The notes under the pieces are model-generated. The model worked only from the letters and a program-made list of their open reading frames with translations, did no database searches and had not been told where the DNA came from. Position numbers and translations under genes: made by a program. Below are positions 13,762 through 24,979 of a DNA stretch of 64,000 bases, one piece after another. The DNA comes from Paramecium pentaurelia. Its lineage: Eukaryota; Ciliophora; Oligohymenophorea; Peniculida; Parameciidae. The number at the start of each line of letters is the position of its first letter. Positions within the stretch are counted from its first letter, which is position 1. The stretch is taken from the NCBI GenBank assembly GCA_905183005.1, contig CAJJDO010000035.1, positions 394,338 to 458,337 of the forward strand, given 5' to 3'.

Positions 13762-14751
13762 TCCTGATAAAAATTTGATTTTTTATTTAAATCTTTTTAT
13801 TAATTATTTAGGCACATTTTTATTAGTAATACCTTATCATTTATAATACACTAAATTTGCATGAAAAATATGAATTATACAATTATTACCAGTCACTCTA
13901 CAGAAACAAAAAAAGATTATCAATTTTATATCATTATATTCAATCATTACTAATAAATTTTAATTTATCTTCATTTAATTCTCTTTATTAATCAAATTCA
14001 AGCTTATATAACATTATTTTATATCTATCTTGATTTTTATTTATTTCATTTATCTTTAAACTTTTAATAACAAAATATTTATAATAAATATTAAACAGAT
14101 ATCTTTTTGTTAAAAGATCTTATTAATAAAACTCAAAAAATATCATTTTTTAATTCACTTAAAAAAAAGTATTATTATTTAATATCAAATATAAAACTCT
14201 ATTTAGAAGACTCTAAATATGTTTAAAGTAGTTAATAGTATTTCAATAATTGTATATACTTTTAAAATTATTTCCTTATTGTTAAAATACTCGATAAAAT
14301 TTATTTAGTGATCACATCATAAATATTTTAGAGGAAGTATAATTCAAAATAAATTTTATTATTATTTTTTAAATCATCCTTTAATTTGTTAATTTTTGAT
14401 AATCTCTTTTAAACTTTTCTAATATTCTAAAATAGGATAAACAGAAAATATACTTACAATGAATATTTTTTAAATAAATGATTAATTTAATTATTTGAAT
14501 TCAAATAAACAAATCACAATTTTAGATATGATATTATTTTAACTCAAATAGTTTATAAGTTCTATTATTGATATTAAATATAATATATAAATAGATTAAT
14601 CAAACAAAAACAAAAGTTTCAAGTACTATTTTTTAAAAAGCATTTTTAAATAAGTATATATATTAATTTAAATAATATAAAATCAATATAATTTAATTTA
14701 GAATTAAATTTATATTAATTTTTATAGAATTTCATTTTAATTTAATTTAGA
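13762..14751. other. AT-rich spacer upstream of Hsp90
   Basis: About 990 bp between two divergent genes (eS7 on minus, Hsp90 on plus). Composition is almost pure A/T with no supported frame. Regulatory sites at its right end are listed separately. No RNA gene or repeat was recognised. Confidence 0.6.
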
Positions 14752-14764
14752 GAATTTTCTAGAA
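14752..14764 (+). promoter_or_regulatory. Heat-shock element (perfect triple nGAAn)
   Basis: Positions 14752-14764 read GAA-TT-TTC-TA-GAA, three alternating inverted GAA units with exact 2-nt spacing, the consensus binding site for trimeric heat-shock factor. A fourth, direct GAA follows at 14768-14770. The site lies about 60-75 bp before the Hsp90 start codon and just upstream of a TATA-like box, the position expected of a working element. What is seen is the sequence; binding by HSF is inferred from the conserved consensus. Confidence 0.8.
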
Positions 14765-14776
14765 TCAGAATTTGTG

Positions 14777-14782
14777 TATAAA
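14777..14782 (+). promoter_or_regulatory. TATA-like box of Hsp90
   Basis: TATAAA at 14777-14782, 44 bp before the Hsp90 ATG and 12 bp after the heat-shock element. In DNA this AT-rich the hexamer alone means little; the spacing to the heat-shock element makes it plausible. Confidence 0.4.
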
Positions 14783-14825
14783 ATCGAGTTCCATTGATGC
14801 ATATTTTTTAGTTTAAAATTTAGTA

Positions 14826-16981
14826 ATGTCAACTGAGTAAAAGAAAGAAGAACAATTCCACTTCAATGCAGATATCCAACAATTAATGGGTTTAATTATC
14901 AACACATTCTATTCAAATAAAGAAATTTTCTTGAGAGAATTGATCTCCAATGCTTCAGATGCTTTAGATAAGATTAGATATAAGTCTATTACAGACCCAG
15001 ACAGTGCTGGTTTGAACATTGAACCAAATTTCAAGATTAAGATTATTCCAGATAAAAATAACAATACTTTGACCATTTAAGATACAGGTATTGGTATGAC
15101 AAGAGATGAAATGATTAATAACTTGGGTACCATTGCAAAGTCAGGTACCAAGGCTTTCATGGAAGCTTTAAGCTCAGGAGCTGATATTTCTATGATTGGA
15201 CAATTTGGTGTTGGTTTCTACTCTGCTTACTTGGTTGCTGATAAGGTTGTTGTCATCTCAAAGGCTGTTGGTGAATAATAATATAGATGGGAATCATAAG
15301 CTGGTGGAACATTCTTTGTCTATGATGATTCTGAAAACCCAGTCTAATTGACAAGAGGTTCAACCATTATTTTACACATGAAGTAAGATAACTTGGAATT
15401 CTTGGAAGAAAAGAGAATTAAGGATTTGGTTAAGAAACATTCAGAATTCATTGGATTCCCAATTGAATTATAAATTGAAAAGACTACAGAAAAGGAAGTA
15501 AGTGATGATGAAGATGAAAACAAGGAAAAGAAGGCTGAAGAAGGTGAAGTCTAAGAAGAAAAAGATAAGGCTGAAAAGAAGAAGAAGAAGATCAAGGAAG
15601 TCAGTACAGAATTTGAATAAGTTAATAAGAACAAACCTTTATGGATGAAGAAACCAGAAGAAATCACTAAGGAAGAATATGCTAACTTCTACAAATAATT
15701 GACAAATGATTGGGAAGAACATTTGTCAGTCAAATAATTCTCAGTTGAAGGAGGTTTGGAATTCAAAGCAGTACTCTTCATTCCAAAGAGAGCACCATTT
15801 GATTTATTCGAAACAAAGAAGAAGAAGAACAATATCAAATTATATGTCAGAAGAGTATTCATTATGGATGACTGTGAAGAATTGATCCCTGAATATTTGG
15901 GATTTGTTAAGGGAGTTGTTGATTCTGAAGATTTACCCTTAAATATTTCAAGAGAATTCTTGTAACACAACAAGATCTTGAAAGTAATCAAGAAGAATAT
16001 CACCAAGAAATGTATTGAAATGTTCTAAGAAATCAGTGAAAATGCTGAAGATTATAAGAAATTCTATGAACAATTTTCAAAGAATCTCAAATTAGGTATT
16101 CATGAAGATTCAGCCAATAGAACTAAATTGAGTGAATTCCTTAGATTCCATACATCAAAGAGTGGTGAAGAATAAATTTCACTTAAAGATTATGTTGGAA
16201 AAATGAAGGAAGGATAAAAGGATATCTTCTTTATTACTGGAGAATCAAAAGCTTCAGTTGCTGCATCACCATTTGTTGAAGCTTTAAAGAAGAAGGATTA
16301 TGAAGTTCTTTATATGATTGATCCAATTGATGAATATGTCATCTAATAATTGAAAGAATTTGATGGAAAGAAATTAAAGAATTGCACAAAGGAAGGCTTA
16401 GATTTAGATTAAACTGAAGATGAAAAGAAGAAATTTGAAGAATAAAAATCAGCCTTTGAAGGATTATGCAAATTGATCAAGGAAATCTTGGGAGATAAGG
16501 TTGAAAAAGTCTAATTAGGATAAAGACTTGATTAATCACCATGTGTTTTGGTTACTGGTGAATATGGATGGTCTGCTAATATGGAAAGAATCATGAAAGC
16601 TTAAGCTTTGAGAGATCCATCAATGAGTAGCTATATGATGTCAAAGAAGACATTAGAAATCAATGCTAATCATCCAATTCTTACTGAATTAAAGAAGAAA
16701 TCAGATAAGGATAAGAGTGACAAGACAGTCAAAGATCTCATATGGTTACTTTATGAAACTGCTCTTCTCACTTCTGGATTCAGTTTAGATGACCCAACTC
16801 ATTTTGCTAATAGAATCCATAAAATGATCAAACTTGGTTTATCTATTGATGATGCTGGAATTGAAGAAGAAGATGACAAACTTCCATAATTAGAGGTATT
16901 ATTAATAATTTATATTTTTCTTAGAAAAAAGAAGATGCCAACACAGAAGCAACAAAATCAAAGATGGAAGAAGTTGATTGA
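14826..16981 (+). CDS. HSP90: Cytosolic Hsp90 chaperone (708 aa)
   Basis: ATP-dependent chaperone that matures kinases, receptors and other client proteins. Start ATG 14826 (MSTEQKKEEQFHFNADI), stop TGA 16979-16981; one 29-nt intron at 16896-16924, giving 709 codons. N-terminal ATPase domain: NKEIFLRELISNASDAL, DTGIGMTRDEM and GQFGVGFYSAYLVAD. A charged, lysine/glutamate-rich linker covers about residues 215-265. The middle domain has GVVDSEDLPLNISRE. The C-terminus ends MEEVD, the docking tail for TPR co-chaperones, which marks the cytosolic rather than ER or organellar form. No signal peptide. In a standard-code reading it would break into fragments at many internal TAA/TAG codons. A perfect heat-shock element lies upstream, so heat induction is likely. 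Confidence 0.98.
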
Positions 16982-17144
16982 TTAATGTTAATTGTGTTTA
17001 AAATTATTAAAATAATAAAACAATATAAAAGTTTTTAATACTTAAAAATGTTTTAAAACAATTTAATTAATGATGTATTATTGTAATATTATAATGGATT
17101 GTTAAATAAGATTACATAAAATTTAATTAAATATCTGAGTATAT

Positions 17145-19225
17145 ATGGGTTGTGGAGTATCTAGTGCTCATTAATTTATGAGATATTCATAAGAGAAAGT
17201 GACAGAGAATCAACCAGATTCTTTAGAGAATAATAAAGGATAATCTACAGTTAGGAGAAATGTAAAATATGCAAATCAGTTGCTTATGATTCCACAACAA
17301 GGAATTACAACATTGTAGGAGATGCTTCAAAATAGTGTTGCAAAATATGGAAATGAACCATGTTTAGGCAAATATGAAGGAGATAATTTCAAGTTTATGT
17401 CATACAATTAAGTAAATGAAGAAGCAATTCATTTAGGAATTGGGTAATATATTAAATGAACTTTAGAATTTCTAACTTGAATTTAGTGAAGGAGGTCCAA
17501 GAATATAAACATTACAAATTAAAATTGATAGGAGTTTTTGCAAAAAATAGAAGAGAGTGGATGATCTTAGATTGGGCTAATATCCTTTATGGTTATACAA
17601 TGGTGCCTTTTTATGATACTCTTGGTCCTGAGTCAATTCCCTTTATACTTGATTAGACCAACATTGAAACCATGTTTATTAGTGCAGAAGCAACTAAATC
17701 ATTGATCTAATGCAAAGAAAAGCATAAATTGAAAAATTTAGTTTTACTTGATCCTCTCTCTGAATAATAAATTTCTGATTTAAAAAATAAAGGATATCAA
17801 TTGTTTAAATTCGAAGAAGTTGTAGAAAATGGAAAGAAATCGATAGTTTAACTTGCTTAAGTTTAACCATCATCTATCTATACATTATGTTATACATCTG
17901 GCACTACAGGAAATCCTAAAGGAGCAATACTTTCTCATGGTAATTTCATATCTGCAATTGCGAGTACTTAAGCAACTGATGCTGGTATTGCTTCAACTGA
18001 TGTTCATTTATCATATTTGCCCTTACCTCATGTAATGGAGAGATTAATTATACTTACTATGCTCTTCACTGGTGCTTCTATAGGGTATTATCATAAATAA
18101 CATTTAGATTCTATCGAGGAGATCCTAATTTATTAAAGGAAGACATTTAAAAACTTAGACCAACTATCTTTGCTTCTGTTCCTAGATTATATAATAAGTT
18201 CTATGATGGAATCAAAGCTAAGATAAATGAAGTTACAGGCTTTAAAAAATCATTTGCAGAAAGAGCTGTCAGAGTGAAATTAGAAAATCTAAGATCAGAA
18301 GCTAAATATACAAGTGGTTTATATGATAAAGCCTTTCAAGGAGTCAGAGATTTATTTGGAGGCAGATGTAGACTAATGATAACAGGCTCAGCTCCTATTC
18401 AATAGGAAGTTATTGATTTCCTCAAAATAGCTGCTTGTTGTCCAATCTTAGAAGGATATGGTTAAACAGAATCAACAGCATTATCCTTTTCTACAGGTGC
18501 ATGGGATCCAAAATCTGCTCATCTTGGTGGACCTGCTGCAAATACAGAATTTAAATTAGTGGATGTTCCTGATATGAATTATACATCATTAGATGTTGTT
18601 AATGGTATAAAAACACCAAGAGGGGAAATTTGTTTAAAGGGATATGGGGTTTTCTAAGGATATTATAAAGACCCTGAAAAAACAGCTGAAGCTATAGATG
18701 CTGCTGGATGGTTGCATACCGGAGATATTGGTTTAATTACTGAAAATGGAGGAGTGAAAATTATTGATCGAAAGAAGAACATATTTAAGTTATAATAAGG
18801 TGAATATATTGCTCCAGAGAAAATTGAAGCTATTTATAATAGAGTTTAAGGTGTTTCAGAGTCATTCATTTATGGTGATTCTCTTCAAAGTCAAATTGTG
18901 GCTATTATAGTTCCTTAGAAGGAGTTTGTTGAAAAATATGCAGCTGAAAAATAAATCTAAGCAGATTTTGAAAATTTATGTAAACATCCAGAAATCATCA
19001 GTTTCTATTAAAAAAACATCAATGATTATGGAAGAGCCAACAAACTTAATTCCTTAGAAATTGTAAATATTAATAATAAATTTTAATTAGGCAAAATTAA
19101 TACATTTAGAACCTCAACCATTATAAACATTTGGTTGTTTAACATCAACCTTTAAGTTATAAAGACATATTGCCAAATAAGTGTTTGCTAATCAAATTGA
19201 ACAACTATATAAGGGTCAGGCTTGA
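17145..19225 (+). CDS. Long-chain acyl-CoA synthetase (668 aa)
   Basis: ANL-superfamily enzyme that activates fatty acids to acyl-CoA through an acyl-AMP intermediate. Start ATG 17145 (MGCGVSSAHQ), stop TGA 19223-19225. Introns at 17444-17466, 18085-18107 and 19063-19090 leave 669 codons, the usual size of ACSL proteins. Visible motifs are YTSGTTGNPKGAILSHGN (P-loop-like AMP-binding motif), LEGYGQTES, GWLHTGDIG and DRKKN. The MGCGVSS start is a candidate N-myristoylation plus palmitoylation signal, which would hold the enzyme on a membrane without a transmembrane helix; that is inference. It runs co-directionally 163 bp after Hsp90, but shared regulation is not shown. Confidence 0.94.
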
Positions 19226-19458
19226 TATAGAATAAAATATAATTTTGAAGAAATTATTGATTTTGATAATTTATGAAAAATTTATTAAAAAAATTAGGGA
19301 TATATAAGTGTTATTATATGAAGAGTTAATATTTTATTATTTTTGTTGGTACTATAATCTAAACAATAATAATTAATATTTATTTATTTTAATTAATTAT
19401 AAGAAATTAATTATAAAGAAATATTAAGAAGAATATTTTATTATAAGAGAAATGTAAA

Positions 19459-20191
19459 TCATTCTTGAACTTTTAGATATGGATGTTACTCTCCTTGATA
19501 CTTTTTCAAGATTGTGTAATAAAAACGATTTTTCACTTGATTTTCCTAAAATTAAAATTATATTATACTGATCTATTATTGAGCATTTTAGAGATGATTG
19601 CCCATCTAGCTCCACCTTTTTTGAATTCCTGAAGGATTTTTTCATCTTCTTCATCAGTCCAATTATCACGATTTATGGCAGGATCTATTTAATTAACATA
19701 TCTGTCTCTGACTTGTTTAGAAGTACGACCTGGCAATTCTAAGAATTTAAATATGAGATAATACTTTAACTAATCTTAATCCATTGTTTTCCAAATTCAG
19801 CAAAGGATTCTAAAAGTATTTTATCCTCATCAATAGTCCATTTCTTTTTAGTTCTCTTTTCTTAATCAATAAGTTTTCTATATTTTTAAGAACATTAAGA
19901 AATATTTCTTCCTTTAAGATGTTTGATAATGAATTTCCAATTTCCATTATATTTCTTATAATATGAAACTAAATTATTAATTTCTTCTTCTGTCCACAAT
20001 TAACCTTTGCCTCTAACAATACCGCTAGCATTAGTTTAAACTTCTTCTTAAATAGTTTTCGTTTGTTCTTTTTCACTATCTGAATGCTATTATTCTTCTT
20101 TTGTTATATCAAATTTAGGAACAGGAGGGATTTAATAAGGAATATAGCAAGGAACAAAGACGTAAACTGGATTAGATTGATTATAGTACAT
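19459..20191 (-). CDS. Myb/SANT-domain protein (227 aa)
   Basis: Start ATG 20189-20191 (MYYNQSNPVYVFVP), stop TGA 19459-19461; introns 19739-19764 and 19546-19568 leave 228 codons. After about 75 residues of proline- and acid-rich N-terminus come three consecutive Myb-type helices-turn-helix repeats, each with spaced Trp: LWTEEEINNLV, KKWTIDEDKILLESF...KQWIKIS and NWTDEEDEKILQEF...ARWAIIS, ending NQVKNRFYYTILKKY. Such repeats bind DNA in Myb regulators, or histone tails in SANT proteins; the basic third helix (GRTSKQVRDRY) favours DNA binding. Two other Myb-type genes lie at 24.0 and 56.9 kb but are not tandem copies. Confidence 0.87.
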
Positions 20192-20284
20192 AAAATAGAT
20201 ATTTAATTCCTAATTTATTTATGTTATGATAAGAGAATATAGAATAGTTGACAAAAAAATATAGACTGTAAATTACTATAAATA

Positions 20285-21755
20285 TCATAACCTTAAGTTA
20301 AATAATTCTTAGGGTATAACTTAATTAGATTGTTAAAGAACTTACACCAAATCATTTTTAAGCCTATTATTAATAAAGCATGGTTCTAAAAAACTAATGG
20401 CCAATCCTTTTTTGCCAGCTCTGCCAGTTCTACCAATTCTATGAATATAATCTTCAATTTTATCTGGGAAATCATAATTAATCTAAAAATCATATGAATA
20501 TACTTACTACAACATCAACATCAGAAACATCCAAACCTCTAGATGCTAAATTAGTTGTGATCAAACAATTAATTGTTCCTGTCTTAAAATCTTCCATAAT
20601 ATAATCTCTTTCAACTTGTTTTAAATTTCCATGTAAATATCTAGCCTTTAATCCATGTTAAGATAAACGATATTCTAATTTCTATGTATCAATCTTCTTT
20701 TAACAAAAAATTAATAACTTTTATCCTTTTAATCTTTCTGTCAATTCAACAAATTGTTCAAATTTATTTTCATAAACTATTATAATTTCTTACTAAATAT
20801 TTTTATTTACTGACAATCCTTATTCACCAATTTATAATAAAATAGGATCTTAAATACATAATGAATTAGCCAATCTTTAAACTTCATTTGGCCAAGTGGC
20901 ACTAAAAAATAAAGTTTATCTATCTTCTCTAATTCCTTATAGAACTGTTTAAATTTATTCCTCAAATCCCATATCTAACATTCTATCAGCTTCATCCAAT
21001 ACTACTTAAGTGATTGAATTTAAAGGCAAACCATCTTTCATAAAATCTAATAATCTTCCAGGAGTACCAATTATTACAGAAGGCAGATTAATCTTATTTC
21101 TTGATTCTTTAATCCCCATTATTTCACTAAATTATAAATTCTTATAGACTCCTCCATAAACACAACAAGTCCTTGTAAAAAGTTCATATTAAGATTAAAT
21201 CTATTAAGCCAATTCTCTTGTTGGAGCAAGTACTAAAATTCTTGGTCCAAGTACTTTTGGTTATGCTTGAGAATGAATTATTCCTGGTAATGCATATGCT
21301 AATGTTTTTCCAGATCCTGTTTCAGCTATGGCAATCACATCTCTTCCTTCTAATATTAAAGGTATGATTGCTTGTTATATAGGAGTAGGTGATGTTATGT
21401 TTTTGGAAATTAGAATTGATTAATATTCTGCTGGAAGAAAATCAAAATTTGTTGCAATATTGTTAATATTTCCTACTATTTTATTTGAGTTGAAAAAATC
21501 CTAAATTTCATTAGGAGAAGCTGTTGGAATTAATTTAATTTGTTTTATGATTTCTGATACTTAATTTAATTGGAGGCGCTCACAATGTTTTGCAAATTCT
21601 TTAAAAGTAATATTAAATTTTTGTTTTGATGGTCGCATGATTCTTACTTTCGGAGAAATCGATTCAGAATGAGGTATAGTAGACATACTATAATATGTGG
21701 AGAGCCAGCCAAATGAGCGCAGATAAAGTGTTTTACGAAATGAATTATTTATCAT
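20285..21755 (-). CDS. DEAD-box RNA helicase (481 aa)
   Basis: ATP-dependent RNA helicase. Stop TGA 20285-20287; one 25-nt intron at 20483-20507. All core motifs are visible: Q-motif region followed by AETGSGKTLAYA (motif I), LVLAPTRELA (Ia), VLDEADRMLDMGFE (II), FFSATWPNE (III), and HRIGRTGRAGKKG (VI). The longest frame starts at ATG 21753-21755 (MINNSFRKTLYLR); an alternative ATG at 21684-21686 (MSTIPHSESIS) is equally possible. The stretch between the two, about 21690-21730, is richer in G/C than its surroundings, and the extra N-terminus is Arg/Ser/Leu/Tyr-rich, so an organelle-targeting extension is conceivable. General DDX family; I cannot name the orthologue. Confidence 0.93.
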
Positions 21756-21779
21756 TAATATAATTTAATTTTATTCTTC

Positions 21780-22160
21780 ATCCAAATAATTATTTACTGC
21801 TTCTAATCACACATCCAAAAGTTACAACCATTTTATTAAAAACAACTCTTATTAGGCTTTTGTTATATTACTTTTTATTCAACCACATTCCTTGATTACC
21901 TAGGTATTATATTGCCATTCATTTTGATAATTGATTTCAGGAGCCATATAATAAACAGTTCCACATAGAGTATCTCTCTATTTATTATATCCAACCTTAG
22001 CTGACCTATCCAAAATCACATAACTTGATTACATTGTTTTTTAATAATAAATTTTGAACCTTGCAAATTAATCCAATATATTAATTTTAGATCTATATGA
22101 ATTATATTATTTGAGTGTAGATAGTACAATCATTCTTGTAACTAATATTAGAAATTAATA
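21780..22160 (-). pseudogene. Decayed protein-kinase fragment
   Basis: Pieces of a kinase catalytic core in order on the minus strand, broken by stops and frame changes. They are YLHSNNIIH followed by IDLK where HRDLK is expected; about 10 foreign residues; NLLLKNNVIKLCDFG (catalytic loop end and DFG); one extra base after GGA that shifts the frame; then SAKVGYN...TLCGTVYYMAPEI (activation loop and APE motif); then a TGA and a weakened VVTFGCVI that recalls the D-x-W-S-x-G region. An in-frame TGA also precedes YLHSNN. The catalytic Arg is lost and the N-lobe and C-terminal half are missing. The DFG-x-SA and CGT spacing resembles Aurora-like kinases. It lies about 25 bp upstream of the helicase start. 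Confidence 0.72.
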
Positions 22161-23999
22161 TATATATTATATAAAAAAACATAAAATATTACTGCATATT
22201 TCATTACAAATTAAAGAAAATAATCTTGAACTTAATCCAATCATAATTAGTTTTTGATACAAAGAACCTACTTTTGCATATTACATCAGCATATGAATTT
22301 GTTATCTATTCTGGTAATGTGATTGAAGCTTTATGATATTTTCATGAACTAGTCATTTATGAATCGGAATTACTATTATAATTATTAATCATATGCTTTA
22401 TTTGTAAATATTAACAACACTTATATATTTTTTATGAAGAAAATTTATATAAAAAAATTTATTATTTCAATTTATAATCAACTTCATTAATTACAGTACT
22501 TATTTTTTAATTTTATTTAATTCCACATATCTTTCATTCCCTATAGTATTTATCTATAAGTAAAAAAGTACTTTAATGAACTGAATCATATCTAAATTTG
22601 ATTTAGAAAACAAAAAATAATCTAAATTTGATCAACTATCAAAATTATTTTGATTTTATTACTTATATAATTTGTATGTTTATATACCTGATTATATATT
22701 TATAAAATACATTTTAATTAGTTTTTCTAGATAATATTTAAGTTTTAGTTATCATCTATTACACAAATTAATTGATTAAATAAATACAATAAATATATTA
22801 TTTTCATAACAAATAAATTATTTAAAATTTTAGGATTCTAATTAATGAAAGAATGACAAAAAATTCATTAAAGCAATAAGAACATAAATTATTCTTCTAT
22901 TTAATATTAATAGTTTAGAATTCATTAAATTTTATTTTTTTTTTATGTTTGAAGGAGTGATTCAAAATTCCAAAAGAATTAACATTGAAAAATTAAAATA
23001 GGTATCATCTCTAATGCTAAGAAAAATCAAATATCACTAAATATTCATTAATTTTATCATTAACTTAATTTTTTTCTGCAATTTAAAATATCAAACTAAG
23101 AATTAAATATCCTAAATTATAGTTTTTACTTATTATCTCTATTAATTTTATAGTTTTAATTTATTTATATTCAATTTTCATAGAGATTATGAAAATTAAA
23201 TGTTTATTTATATTTTATCCAATTTTATAAGCTGTCTAATATTATTAAGATATTGAATATAAATGTTCCATTGTTTTTCTGGTGTTTTGAAATAATGGTT
23301 ATTAATATATTAATTGTGTTTGATTGTTTACATATCATATAAAATAAATGTTTTATGATTACGTTGTAAAAATAAATAAATAAAATAACGAATAAAAAAA
23401 AAATCATTAATTTTTTTCACTTTTGATATTAATTATTATATTTTCCAATACTTTTATTTCACATACTGGTAATTTCAGGATAAAAAATGCCTTAAAATGA
23501 CTTAAGTATTTAACAATTTACCATAAATTAAAAAAATAGTAAATTCCCAATTTAACATACATTTAAATTTATAAACAATTTCATTTTGATTCATTACTAA
23601 TCAATAATAATAATAATTTGTAATTATTAAGATTTTTCAGTGTTAAATTGTAAATTCTATGACCTTATACCTTTTTGCTTTAATAAAATTTATTGAATGC
23701 TTAAACAGATTACAATATTTATTTATAATTTAAATTTAGAAATCTTTACTTTCATCCATAATTATTCTTATGGATCTTTAGAGGATTGTAGAAATAATAA
23801 AATATTGATAAAGCTTTGTTATTATGCTAACCAAAGCGACTGCTTTTGATTAAAAAATAAATAAATTAGAATAAATTATAAGTAATAATTAATTTTAATA
23901 TAAAAAAAATAAACAACATATATAAATTCAATCATTATTTCACTATTTGTGAAAATTTATTATATCTCTTAATTATATTTGAATATCATCTCTAATTAG
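22161..23999. other. Gene-poor AT-rich block, 1.8 kb
   Basis: I find no supported gene, RNA or repeat on either strand. A small hairpin (CAAAGC...GCTTTTG, about 23834-23851) stands out against the A/T background but is not recognisable as any RNA class. For a genome this compact, 1.8 kb without a gene is long; the kinase relic at its left edge suggests part of the block is decayed coding sequence. Confidence 0.5.
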
Positions 24000-24979
24000 A
24001 TGTAGATAAAAAAAAATACCCTTGATCGCCAAGCAATATAAAGCTTATTTGCAAACATAGACAATCAATTTAAAATATAGCTCTTATCCACAAACTGTTT
24101 TCCGTTACAATATATTCCAACATATGAAGAATTAACTTCAATTTTGAATACTTTCGAAAAGAGTAATTTTAGCAAAAAAGGAGCATGGACACCTTGCTAA
24201 GAAAAATTATTAAATGCTGTTGTTTTTGGAGTATGTTTATAGAATCGTATCCTTCCTCATGATTTGGTATAAAATATTCACATATTATAGATGATATAAG
24301 ATTGGGAAAGAATATCTAGATTGATAATTCATCATAATTGGAAGGCATGTAGAAATAGATGGCTTTAAGAAAAATAAGCTAAAGCTAGTTGGACTTTGGA
24401 GGAAGACTAAGCCCTTATCTAATTATATAATTAGCATCCAAACAAATGGTGTGATATTGCTATTGAATTAATGAAGAAATGTTAAACACCTTATGCAAGA
24501 CAAGGAAAATAATGTCGAGATAGATGGGTTAATAAATTAGACCCAAATATAAAGAAGTAAAGAGTTATTATAATATATTTAGGGATCCTTGGACTAAAGA
24601 GGAAGAGCTTATGCTATTTTAAGAAGTAAAGAAAAAAGGCAAGAGATGGGCAGAAATCTCATTATAAATATTTTAATTAAGAAGAACGGAAAACACTATT
24701 AAAAACCGATATTACAACTTGATCAAGTAGGAACAGAATAAACTCAAGTTGACTAAAATGAGTAATGATGAGAAAGAATATTTTGTGATGAATAAAATTA
24801 TTAAAGAACTTTAAGAGAGAGTTTATTAAAATTAACACAATTGTCATGATGATACTAATTGGAAACAAATAATGAGTTCAAATTTTAAAATTTCTTAGTT
24901 TTCGTAACAACTTTGTAATATGGAATGTCTAATTATGATAAAAGGAAGGAAATTAGTTAAGCTGAATGGAACTTTATGA
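24000..24979 (+). CDS. Three-repeat Myb transcription-factor-like protein (317 aa)
   Basis: Start ATG 24000 (MQIKKNTLDRQ), stop TGA 24977-24979, one intron 24557-24582 leaving 318 codons. About 60 residues precede three Myb repeats. R1-like: KGAWTPCQEKLL...DWERISRLI...WKACRNRWLQ. R2: ASWTLEEDQALIQLY...KWCDIA...GKQCRDRWVNKLDPNI. R3: DPWTKEEELMLFQEV...KRWAEIS...RTENTIKNRYYNLI. The R2/R3 recognition helices match c-Myb-type DNA-binding proteins closely, so a nuclear, DNA-binding role is likely. R1 is stretched by an insertion between its first and second helices. The tail is K/Q-rich. It stands alone between two long gene-poor blocks. Confidence 0.9.
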
